Source of the DNA: Bactericera cockerelli
Taxonomy: Eukaryota > Arthropoda > Insecta > Hemiptera > Triozidae
NCBI GenBank assembly: GCA_024516035.1
Contig: CM044962.1
Location: 8,307,095-8,371,094, forward strand
Reading direction: 5' to 3'
DNA: 64,000 bases
Shown here: positions 44,166-56,000 of the stretch, in pieces
Position numbering within the stretch: position 1 is the first letter of the stretch
Layout of the letters: every line of letters begins with the position of its first letter
Notes under the pieces: model-generated
The model's input: the letters and a program-made list of their open reading frames with translations, nothing else
The model's database searches: none
Told to the model about the DNA's origin: nothing
Made by a program: the position numbers and the translations under genes

Positions 44166-44703
44166 GGTAGTAAAATAATAAAAAAAATTAGGCTTTAATG
44201 GCAGGATTCTCAAATTGCTTGAGCTCTTCCACCCAACCATAATGTATTCAAGGATAAGGAAAAAGTCCAATAATTCTGAGTTACCCACTATAAGTTGTGA
44301 TAAAATAACACAAGGAAACACATTAGAAATTTAAATTTAATTTTGATAAATTTTTGAAGGGATGTTAAATGATGCCCCGAAATTTGCTCAAAAGTCCTAA
44401 GGTCATTGTGGGACCGCTTGACAAACTCTAAAGAGGACCGATTAATTTTGTTTTTTTTTTTTTTTTTTAAACCCATCGAGTGGGGTTTTGGATGAAAGGT
44501 TTTTTTTCTGTCCACTTGCTCGACATTTTTTCCCATTAAAAATCCGAATGAGGTCTACAGTTCACAGAACCGCCAGTGAACAGTTACCATCGTTCAGTCC
44601 GACATTCAGACAATAACAATAAGTTTCAGCACTATCCGAATTTTTCGAGCGACACCTTACGACCACTGAGCTACCGGTCAGACAAAAAACAATGGCTCTA
44701 TAA

Positions 44704-44913
44704 TAATAATATTCTTTAGTGGAAGGTAACCACTAGGCGAGGTTAATGCTCAAAGCATTTTCTACCACCTAACCCTCAGAGTCTTATTATTATGTGGTCA
44801 TACACTCAAATTAATGAGGAAAAATTCGTACACTGGGTGGGATTCGAACCAACGGATCACTACGCTAGCTGGATTACGAGACTAGCGCGATAACCACTTG
44901 ACTACCAGTGCAC
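44704..44913 (-). mobile_element. SINE-A, near full length
   Basis: Minus strand: cactggtagtcaagtggtta head, ggttcgaatcccacccagtg B box, attaacctcgcctagtggtt body, (ATT)n end. Confidence 0.9.
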
Positions 44914-46325
44914 CACTTGACTACCAGTCTCTAATTTATTTTCCTCACTGTAGACGCTTCTTTTGAAAACTAGAAAACGTTACACGGTTAGAATTACAAA
45001 TGATTAGAATACAAGTGAAAAACCAGAAAACATTTGCAAATAAAACAAACAATTTTACTATAACAGAGGGGAATAAGACTAATTAATAATTCCAAAATCA
45101 ATTCAAATAGTTCGTGAATGAAATAAAATATCCTGAAGAAAATTAAAATATATTGAGAAGAAATTAATGGAGACAGATTGAAAAAACAAAAGAAGACAAT
45201 CAGAGGAATGTGTTTAACAATATTATCAAAATGTCGAATTATCAATTTAAAAAAACCCTTTTTTACATTTATCTTTACGTAACGTAAGATAAATGTCAAT
45301 TAATATAAATAAAAACAAAGGTTCCAAGTATTTAATATAATAAGAAATCCCTAGATTTTCATCACGCTGAGCTGTGGGCTTTTTGTTTTGTTATTGTTTA
45401 ACGTCTCTCAAACATCTAAGCCAATCGATTTACACTATATTCGCAAAAAAAAATCACATATCAGCTACCCGCATCAACCTCACCCAGCCTGAGTTGGGCC
45501 GCGAATAGTCCAAATCGAGTGGTCACCTTTCAAGGACGTTGTTTCATCTTAGTGACAGAACGAGAACTGGTGTATGCAACGTGCCATCGACGCTCTGTGA
45601 GTTCTTATGAAAACCTCAGCTGTAATGTTTAGTATTGAGCCAAAAAAATTTGTATTGCCAAGCCATCTTTGTACTGTGGCTCTATCATAATATCCGTGTC
45701 CGTGAAATAGGCACAACGCATTTTTCAGTGATGGAAGTATCATTTCATCCAGAATCCAACATAACTGGTGGAGTGGTGGACACAATGTTCACAGTTGAAA
45801 CTAGGGTGGACATTGTTACGAAGATAAGAACCCCAAGATGGTCACAATAGATCTAATTAGGTCGCAGTGTTAATTGCAAGGGTTTCACTGAAAACCATGC
45901 AACCAGGTCAGATAATAATAAAGAACCCCAAGATCCAATGTCTAGGCTCCTGCCATGTTACAACTGTAATTCCGGGAATCATAAATTGTGATAAGGCCAC
46001 AAAAAATAAATGAAATTACTTACACCCACATTTTTTTTCTCTCTTCATTCACATTAAAAAAAAAAAAAACATCCGTATTCTAGAGAATGTTAAGGGCCGT
46101 GTTATACTCCCTCAGTACAGCGTGTAGAATTAAGAAGTGTGGAAACCACCCCCCACCGGCCTAAATCGTGGCGTCCTCAGCGCTAGTATCGCAAAGGAGT
46201 CTCCTCTCATCGTATGCTACTCCTTTGCGATGGTGTCGCGCTATGTGGCGTTTCCATGCAACTGGGGTTCGTTTCCACACTTCTTAAGTCTACACACTCT
46301 ACACGCTATGCCTGTAGCTATGTTG
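44914..46325. other. Intergenic, no gene recognised
   Basis: SINE-F body piece (agctacccgcatcaacctca) at 45465. Near 46140-46270 an inverted pair, ctagtatcgcaaaggagtct and gctactcctttgcgatggtg, suggests a degraded MITE. Confidence 0.45.
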
Positions 46326-46388
46326 TACTAGTCACCGTGGCCGAGTGAGATGGCACACAAGGCTTGCACGTACGGTGACCGCGTTTAA
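46326..46388 (+). mobile_element. SINE-C head fragment
   Basis: tagtcaccgtggccgagtga and gcttgcacgtacggtgaccg; truncated before the tail. Confidence 0.6.
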
Positions 46389-46389
46389 C

Positions 46390-46981
46390 ATTTGTTACAC
46401 ATGAGACAAAGAGCGAGCGAGGGCGTATGAAATGTTTCACATTCGTTACATGGGAGGCTAAAGTTCGAGTGTGAATATCTTTATTATTTTCACAACCACA
46501 GCTGTGCGTTCCATAGATTCGAGGGGGCAGAGTAATATGTTCTTTAAAATGTTTCACTTTTGATACATGGGAGGCTAAAGTTCGAGTGTGTATATAAAGT
46601 TCGAGTACAACATATCTTTTTATTTTTACGCCCACAGCTGTGCGTTTCGAGGGGGCATAGTAATATGTTCTTTAGTTGACATCGTTCTGTTGCAAAGCAA
46701 GCAAAGTTTGAAGGGTGTATCACTTTTTTTTTGACGCCCACACACAGATGTATATTACACAGAGGAGGACTGGAGGGCGGCGGGCGTTTCTTTCGCCCAC
46801 AACTGTGTCTTGCAGAGGAGGAGGCAAAGGGTGCTTTTCTTTCGCCCACACACAGATGTATATTACAAAGAGAGGACTGTAGGGCGGGGCGGGGCGCTTC
46901 TTTCGCCCACAGCTGTGTCTTGCAGAGGAGGAGGAGGAGGCAAAGGGTGCTGCTAGGAGAGGGAGGGAGAGAGGTCCAGGA
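46390..46981 (-). other. Ubiquilin 3' flank / probable 3' UTR with local duplications
   Basis: This follows the stop codon. AATAAA-like signals in the gene sense occur at 46618-46623 and 46480-46485. Two duplications are visible: a cgcccacagctgtgtcttgc segment near 46795 and 46905, and a catgggaggctaaagttcga segment near 46449 and 46566. The transcript end cannot be fixed from sequence alone. Confidence 0.45.
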
Positions 46982-47064
46982 TTAACTCTGAGGGATCTGC
47001 AGGCCGCCGGAGTTGAGTAACCGCTCGATGGCGGCATTGATGTCGCCGAATGTGGCCGCCAAAG
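46982..47064 (-). CDS. Ubqn: Ubiquilin exon 11 (end of UBA, stop)
   Basis: After acceptor cttccccag the exon reads [20 protein letters not shown] and GLQIPQS, then TAA at 46984-46982. This completes the three-helix UBA fold. Confidence 0.96.
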
Positions 47065-50000
47065 CTGGGGAAGACATTTCCAAATATATTATTATTATTG
47101 AACATGTTGGATCAAGTTTTATTTACAAATGACATAGAATATATAAAAACCCCGCCCTTTAGTTAGGACATATGTATATATTGTGTTTATTTTTTTCTTG
47201 TTTATATTATTAATATAGTCAATTTTATATTTAATTTTTACTTTTATTTGTCTGTATATATGTTCTACTAATAAAGAGTTTCTAAATGAATAAATTACAA
47301 ATACATGGGTAATACATATTTCATCTTTTCGTCATTTACCGTTTGCGAATGGCGGCCAACTTTACTTTTTCTATTAATTGCAACAAGTTGGCCGCCCCAT
47401 TCTCAAATGCTAGACAAAAGAAAGCTGAAATTTCTACGAAGTATTTGCACATATTAGATCTTTTCAAAAATCTTTTGAAAGTACTATAAAAAAAAATATT
47501 ATTCTCTAAATCTTCATTACTTCTACATAAATTATGTCAGTAATTTCATATTGTTGCTATAGTAAAATGTCATACAAAAAATAAAACCAAGTTCAGGGGG
47601 TTCAAACCCGGAGTACCTTGCGCGTGGTAAGCGCGAGTCTCTTACCTTTTCGTTGGGTAAGAAGAGATCCGTTGGTTCGAATGCCACCCAGTGCATGAAT
47701 TTTTCCTCATTAATTTGAGTTTGTAACCACATAATAATAAGACTCTGAAGGTTAGGTGGTGGAAAATGCTTTGAGCATTAACCTCGCCTGGTGGGGTTAC
47801 CTTCCACTGAAGAGTATTATTATTATTAAAACCGACCTCAGTAGCTTGATCGATAAGGCGGCGGACTTGTAACCTGGAGGTCGGTGGTAAAGCTAGATTT
47901 TGTAAAGCGAGTTTGAGTAGTTGTGACATCACGAAAGTGATTAACACAAATATAATAACTTTGATTCCGCCACCGGTTGCTCACATCAAAGCGGCCATAC
48001 TTTTTCGGTAGGCATGGATGCCGTAACATCCAAAATTTAGTGCCTAAAAAAAGCTAGTTTGAATAGTTGTGATATCACGAAAGTGATTAACACAAATATG
48101 ATAACTAACTAACTTGTTATTATTATTATTACCTTGTATGTTGGCCTCGCGGTTCACGAAGCCCATGGCCGTCAGCTGCTCGAGCTGGGGGCGGTACCGG
48201 ACCTCGGGAGGGGCGTGGGTGGGCGCCCCCGGGCCCTGGGTGGCGAGGCCCGTGAACATCTGACGCATGAACTGCGAGAACACGTCGGCCGAGGGGTTGA
48301 CGCCCAGGGGCGGCGCTTGGGGGGGTGCGGGGGCACCTGGCGGACAGAGGAGAATAATAATAATAATAATAGCGCCTTATTTATACTGCCCGATAAGGAC
48401 TATATTAAAGTCCCATTATTCCAGCAGTAAGCCCAAGACATATTATTAAGTGGTAAAAATCCCAAATGGGAGGATAACTTGTCATGTCCCGGCTGGGTTT
48501 CGAACTTTGTTTCGAACCCACGACCTCTGGAATATCTGGATTCACAGAGAGCCGCCTTTACCACTGAGCTACCGGGACAGACGAGAATGTGTTAGACGAG
48601 AAGAGAAAGGCAGGGCATACACGAGGTTTGCGGGTGGATGGCAAAGCGTGGAATGCGATTTTTTTAAAAATACTATTAATAAAAACAATAAACTCAGCAG
48701 GTTCTGTGAGACATTGGTATGTATTTGTTGTTGTAACCATAGGGGTATTTTTCTTTTGTATATTTTTTTTTTTTTTTTTCAGGTTCAGTATTTCCAAATA
48801 TTTCCATTTTATTCCAAATATTTCCAGTTTAGCTTCAAGCCCACTATTCGTGAAAGAAAAATGCGTTACGGTACTTTTAAAGATAAACGATGGATTTAAC
48901 CTATAAAAGAACTGGAAGCAAGAATTTTCTAAATCCATTTTGGTTGACCAAACTGGAAGAAGATTTTTCCTCTTCCAAAAGAAAAATGACTTGCTTCCAG
49001 TTTGTTCATTTTATTCCAGTTGCATCCACTTTAGTTAGAAAGAAAAATACGGCTCAGCAATCGTGAGGACTAGTGCTATTTTATTCTAAGTTATAAAAGC
49101 CTTGGGAACAACTTCTAGCTAGCATTGGCCTGTGAGGGTTAGCTAGTCTGTTCTCAGTTTATAGTGCTCTAGAAAGATACGAGTCTTCTCCTTGTTTCAC
49201 GTCCCTCGGCCAAACTCATTTTATTATTTATTTACACTTTATTAATAGGATATATTATATTATACAACACAAATAATTACAAATTAAAATACAATATAAT
49301 AGAAGAAAAAATAAATAAATAAATATATAATACATAATATCTCTAATAAATATATACATAATAATTATTTTCTTTTTCTTTTCTTCTAAACCATAAGCAA
49401 TCTTTCTCTTATAAAGTCTATCTTTCTATTCCATTTTATTTTCCTTTAAGTATTCTTAATATTGACCATTGTATCATGTACTTTATGTATTTATGTACAA
49501 ATAAAACACATTACTATTACTATATGTCCTAACAAAAAGTACGGGGTTATTGCCTTTGGCAATCTCTTCCACCCAACCCTTGTTGATTACCTGGTGCCGG
49601 GGGTGTGGTGCCGGGGGGTGCCGTCACGGGGGTGGTCCCATCAGCGGGCGCGGGGGGGGGCGGGGGAGGTAGGATTGGTGGGCGTGGCTGTGGGAGGGGC
49701 GGCAGCGGGGGATGGGGCGGGGGGCACCACCGGGAACAGGTTGGGGAGCGATTGGTTGATGCCGAGCTGGTTCACGAAGCCTGGGGAGGAATTTTCCAGA
49801 GTTTTTTTTTAATTAATGTTCAAATGCAATGTGTTTTACTGCAATTACATGAACTTAATACTTAACCTAGGCAGGATTAATATTTTCTAAACCTAGTTGC
49901 TGTTTGCATTCTCATATTTATATTATTTGAAAGGTCCAATTTCCTCGTGGTCTGTGAAGACTATGGAGTAAGTTGATTGTATAGCAACATAGCAGATATT

Positions 50001-53000
50001 AATGGTGAGTTAAGACCCTCTGGCGCACAGAGCTGGTTACTAATATAGAAAAAACCAGGATTTCCTCTAGTTGAATTTTCAGAGTTGGTCAAGGTGAAAG
50101 AGATTGCCACAGGCAATAACCCCGCCCTTTAGTTAGGACATATGTGTATATATATATTTATCTGAGAAGTTTTGTGTCACTTCTTGCCCATCAGAGGGGA
50201 GTAGGAATAAAAAGTTGGGACGTACAAGCTACAACCCATACCACACTGTTGTTTCCTGGTCACAAAATAATTTTAATAATTTTATTTTTATTGTTGGTTT
50301 ACCTTACGGTGTATACAATTTTCTTATATCTAGTCTTAAAACTAACTTGAATATAATATATTTAGTTATTCTAAAAACAAATAATAAAATGAGGAAAAAA
50401 TAAGTATTGAAATATAGTAAAAGGTTGACTAGATACTCGTAGATACATGTATAAAGAAAGACAGAGGAAAATGTCGATTAATAGATTGGGAACATTCAGA
50501 TATAAGAAAGACAGTGGTAAGATATAGTGAAGACAAAAAAGGCTGTAAAACATTCATCTTTGATTTTTTTTTATATACCTGGCGCTGAAGTCCTGAGCTG
50601 TTCAATGCCCGCCTGAATCTGTTGAATAGCGGACAGCGCCTCTGGGTTGGCCATCATGCCCTGAATCTCAGGGTTCTGCATTTGCTGAAGGAACTGCGGT
50701 AACATTTGGGTCATCTGTGACTGAAAGGGTTAAATAGACTTGATTAGTATTAGAGTTTCGTTTCCTACAGTAGTTACTTTAAATTTGGTTGGATAGGGAC
50801 CCCCGGTATATTGTTATCAGAGTTACGTAATGACAGACACCGGACTGACCCCCTCCACATACCTTAAACTCTCTGACCCGAGATGCAAGCTCGGCGCTCG
50901 GCCCAGTCACTTACCAATAGCTCCAGAGACCACACATATCCCATATCCACGCACGCGTCCATCCCCGGGGACCCCAAGCGACGCTTCTCCATGTGAGTGA
51001 CCACAGACCAAGAGCCCATCCCGGTAAGAGAGTTTTCTTTCATTTTCTACCTTGCACATTTCCCAAAGAGAAAATTGGAACCAGCACCCCAACAATTAGA
51101 TTAAACTTGAGTAAGTAAGAGCCAGTCTGGCTGGGGGACTAAAAACAGGGAGTAGACCAGCAGTCTGGCTGGGGGACTATAAATAGGAAGTATACCAGCA
51201 GTCTGGCTGGGGGACTATAAACAGGGAGTAGACCAGCAGTCTGACTGGAAGACTATAAACAGGGAGTAGACCAGCAGTCTGGCTGGGGGACTATAGACAG
51301 GGAGTAGACCAGCAGTCTGGCTGGGAGACTATAAACAGGGAGTAGACCAGCAGTCTGGCTGGGGGACTATAAAAAGGGAGTAGACCAGCAGTCTCGCTGA
51401 GAGACTATAAACAGGGAGTAGACCAGCAGTCTGGCTGGGAGACTATAAACAGGGAGTAGACCAGCAGTCTGGCTGGGAGACTATAAACAGGGAGTAGACC
51501 AGCAGTCTGGCTGGGGGACTATAAAAAGGGAGTAGACCAGCAGTCTCGCTGGGAGACTATAAACAGGGAGTAGACCAGCAGTCTGGCTGGGAGACTATAA
51601 ACAGGGAGTAGACCAGCAGTCTGGAACAGGGAGTAGACCAGCAGTCTGGCTGAGAGACTATAAACAGGGAGTAGACCAGCAGTCTGGCTGGGAGACTATA
51701 AACAGGGAGTAGACCAGCAGTCTGGCTGGGGGACTATAAAAAGGGAGTAGACCAGCAGTCTCGCTGAGAGACTATAAACAGGGAGTAGACCAGCAGTCTG
51801 GCTGGGAGACTATAAACAGGGAGTAGACCAGCAGTCTGGCTGGGAGACTATAAACAGGGAGTAGACCAGCAGTCTGGAACAGGGAGTAGACCTGCAGTCT
51901 GGCTGAGAGACTATAAACAGGGAGTAGACCAGCAGTCTGGCTGGGAGACTATTAACAGGGAGTAGACCAGCAGTCTGGAACAGGGAGTAGACCAGCAGTC
52001 TGGCTGAGAGACTATAAACAGGGAGTAGACCAGCAGTCTGGCTGGGAGACTATAAACAGGGAGTAGACCAGCAGTCTGGCTGGGGGACTATAAAAAGGGA
52101 GTAGACCAGCAGTCTCGCTGAGAGACTATAAACAGGGAGTAGACCAGCAGTCTGGCTGGGAGACTATAAACAGGGAGTAGACCAGCAGTCTGGCTGGGGG
52201 ACTATAAAAAGGGAGTAGACCAGCAGTCTCGCTGGGAGACTATAAACAGGGAGTAGACCAGCAGTCTGGCTGGGAGACTATAAACAGGGAGTAGACCAGC
52301 AGTCTGGAACAGGGAGTAGACCAGCAGTCTGGCTGAGAGAATATAAACAGGGAGTAGACCAGCAGTCTGGCTGGGAGACTATAAACAGGGAGTAGACCAG
52401 CAGTCTGGCTGGGGGACTATAAAAAGGGAGTAGACCAGCAGTCTCGCTGAGAGACTATAAACAGGGAGTAGACCAGCAGTCTGGCTGGGAGACTATAAAC
52501 AGGGAGTAGACCAGCAGTCTGGCTGGGAGACTATAAACAGGGAGTAGACCAGCAGTCTGGAACAGGGAGTAGACCTGCAGTCTGGCTGAGAGACTATAAA
52601 CAGGGAGTAGACCAGCAGTCTGGCTGGGAGACTATAAACAGGGAGTAGACCAGCAGTCTCGCTGAGAGACTATAAACAGGGAGTAGACCAGCAGTCTGGC
52701 TGGGAGACTATAAACAGGGAGTAGACCAGCAGTCTGGCTGGGGGACTATAAAAAGGGAGTAGACCAGCAGTCTCGCTGAGAGACTATAAACAGGGAGTAG
52801 ACCAGCAGTCTGGCTGGGAGACTATAAACAGGGAGTAGACCAGCAGTCTGGCTGGGAGACTATAAACAGGGAGTAGACCAGCAGTCTGGAACAGGGAGTA
52901 GACCAGCAGTCTGGCTGAGAGACTATAAACAGGGTGTAGACCAGCAGTCTGGCTGAGGGACTATAAACAGGGAGTAGACTAGCAGTCTGGCTGGGGGACT

Positions 53001-56000
53001 ATAACCAGGGAGTAGACCAGCAGTCTGGCTGGGGGACTATAAACAGGGAGTAGACCAGCAGTCTGGCTGGGGGACTATAAACAGGGAGTAGACCAGCAGT
53101 CTGGCTGGGAGACTATAAACAGGGAGTATAGTATACCCCATATACGTTACCTGCAACTCTGGGTTGTTCTGCAACAGCGGGTTGCTGCCGATGACTCGCT
53201 GAGCCATGTTGGGATCAGCGGACATGGCCTGAAGCATGGACTGCATGTAGGGAGCCTGCAGCATGTTCTGCATCACCTGAGGGTTGGCAATCTCTTCCAC
53301 CCAACCCTTATATGCTACAGAGAGAGGGGGAACAGTTTGTGGTTCTATTCTTTCCCCGGGTACCACAGTTACCACACAGGTATACTGGGTATACGTTACC
53401 TTTCCCCGAGTACCACACAGGTTTACTGTGTATATGTTACCTTTCCCCGGGTACCACACAGGTTTGCTGGGTATACGTTACCTTTCCCCGGGTACCACAC
53501 AGGTACACTGTGTATACGTTACCTGCAACTCTGGGTTGTTCTGCAGCAGCGGGTTGCTGCCGATGACCCGCTGAGCCATGTTGGGATCAGCGGACATGGC
53601 CTGAAGCATGGACTGCATGTAGGGAGCCTGCATCACCTGGGGGTTGGCCATCTCTTCCACCCAACCCTTATATGCTACAGAGAGATGGGGGAACAGTTTG
53701 TGGTTCTATTCTTTCCCCGGATACCACACAGGTATGGTGGGTATACGTTACCTTTCCCCGGGTACCACACAGGTTTACTGGGTATACGTTACCTTTCCCC
53801 AGGTACCACACAGGTATGCTGGGTATACGTTACCTGCAACTCTGGGTTGTTCTGCAACAGCGGGTTGCTGCCGATGACTCGCTGAGCCATGTTGGGATCA
53901 GCGGACATGGCCTGAAGCATGGACTGCATGTAGGGAGCCTGCAGCATGTTCTGCATCACCTGAGGGTTGGCAATCTCTTCCACCCAACCCTTATATGCTA
54001 CAGAGAGAGAGGGGGAACAGTTTGTGGTTCTATTCTTTCCCCGGATACCACACAGAAGTATACTGGGTATACGTTACCTTTCCCCGGGTACCACACAGGT
54101 ATACTGGGTATACGTTACCTTTCCCCGGGTACCACACAGGTATGCTGGGTATATGTTACCTTTCCCCGGGTACCACACAGGTATGCTGGGTATACGTTAC
54201 CTTTCCTCGGGTACCACAGAAGTATACTGGGTATATGTTACCTTTCCCCGGGTACCACTTCCCCTGGTATCACACAGGTTTACTGGGTATACGTTACCTT
54301 TCCCCGGGTACCACACAGGTATACTGGGTATACGTTACCTTTCCCTGGGTACCACAGAAGTATACTGGGTATACTATACGTTACCTGCAACTCTGGGTTG
54401 TTCTGCAGGAGCGGGTTGCTGCCGATGACTCGCTGGGCCATGTTGGGATCAGCGGACATGGCCTGAAGCATGGACTGCATGTAGGGAGGTGTACGTTACC
54501 TTTCCCCGGGTACCACACAGGTTTACTGGGTATACGTTACCTTTCCCCGGGTACCACACAGGTATGCTGGGTATACGTTACCTTTCCCCGGGTACCACAC
54601 AGGTATGCTGGGTATACGTTACCTTTCCCTGGGTACCACACAGGTATGCTGGGTATACGTTACCTTTCCCCGGGTACCACACAGGTATGCTGGGTATATG
54701 TTACCTTTCCCCGGGTACCACACAGGTTTACTGGGTATACGTTACCTTTCCCCGGGTACCACAGAAGTATACTGGGTGTACGTTACCTTTCCCCGGGTAC
54801 CACACAGGTTTACTGGGTATACGTTACCTTTCCCCGGGTACCACACAGGTATGCTGGGTATATGTTACCTTTCCCCGGGTACCACACAGGTATGCTGGGT
54901 ATACGTTACCTTTCCCCGGGTACCACACAGTATAGTGGGTATACGTTACCTTTCCCTGGGTACCACACAGGTTTACTGGGTATACGTTACCTTTCCCCGG
55001 GTACCACACAGGTATGCTGGGTATACGTTACCTTTCCCCGGATACCACACAGGTATACTGGGTATACGTTACCTGCAACTCTGGGTTGTTCTGCAACAGC
55101 GGGTTGCTGCCGATGACTCGCTGGGCCATGTTGGGATCAGCGGACATGGCCTGAAGCATGGACTGCATGTAGGGAGCCTGCATCATGTTCTGCATCACCT
55201 GAGGGTTGGCCATCATCTGCTGCATCATGGATTGCATTGCCTGGTTCCCGAACATGCCACCTGAGTAAACGCAAGTTATTAATTTTTTTTTAAATTTTAT
55301 ATAAACTTATGGGAACTACTCATTTATACAAGTTTTCCCTACTTAACACTACAATCTTAATATAATAAGAAATATCCTAGCTTGAAAAAAATAATTCAAA
55401 ATTAATATAAAAGGTGAAACAGTTTGTAACCTGAAGGTCGGTGGTTCGAAATCCCAGTTCGGTAAAAAAAATTAGCAGTGAGAGTTTCAGTAATTCACAC
55501 AAATATAACATTGATATCACTTACCAATATGATGAATATGCAGTTATATGAGGGCTGTTAATAATATATCCAAATGGTTCAAATCTAATCAATCATTATA
55601 CTGGTGGTTCTGTGAACGGTAAAACTCACACAGATTCAACTATCGCATTATAAATGGTCAAGTATCAAGCCTTCAAGCCTCCAAAATAAGGAAACATTTA
55701 GTAAAGTGAGTTTGAGTAATTGTGATATCATGACAAGCACAATGTGCATAACTGTTTTGTTTGTTTGTCTGTTTGTTTATTTCTTTCTTCTAAAATATAA
55801 TCATTACTTTTTGTAGCTTGATCAAGAAGGTGGTGGACTTGTAATCTGGAGGTTGGTGGTTCAAGCCTCCAAGTTAAGCAAACATTTAGTAAAGTGAGTT
55901 TGAGTAATTGTGATATCATGACAAGCACAATGTTCATAATTGTTTGTCTGTTTTTTTTTTTTTTTTTTCCTCATCTAAAATATAATCATTTGTTTTTGTA

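Larger units (their letters stand above)
53375..55072. repeat. 41-bp minisatellite containing the exon-7 donor motif
   Basis: About 28 units of a 41-bp sequence with cores ctttccccgggtaccacaca and gtatacgttac lie in four blocks between the exon-7 copies. In the gene sense each unit carries aaagGTAACGTATAC, matching the exon-7 donor context cagGTAACGTATAC. The array therefore seems to derive from the first bases of intron 7. Confidence 0.9.

Noticed and set aside
51110..53135. CRISPR-like array
   Set aside because: Units are contiguous with no unique spacers, and the host is eukaryotic.
53672..55264. Long plus-strand frames (up to 373 codons) repeating [14 protein letters not shown] motifs
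   Set aside because: They are translations of the 41-bp minisatellite, whose unit stays open in all three plus frames; the real gene is on the minus strand.
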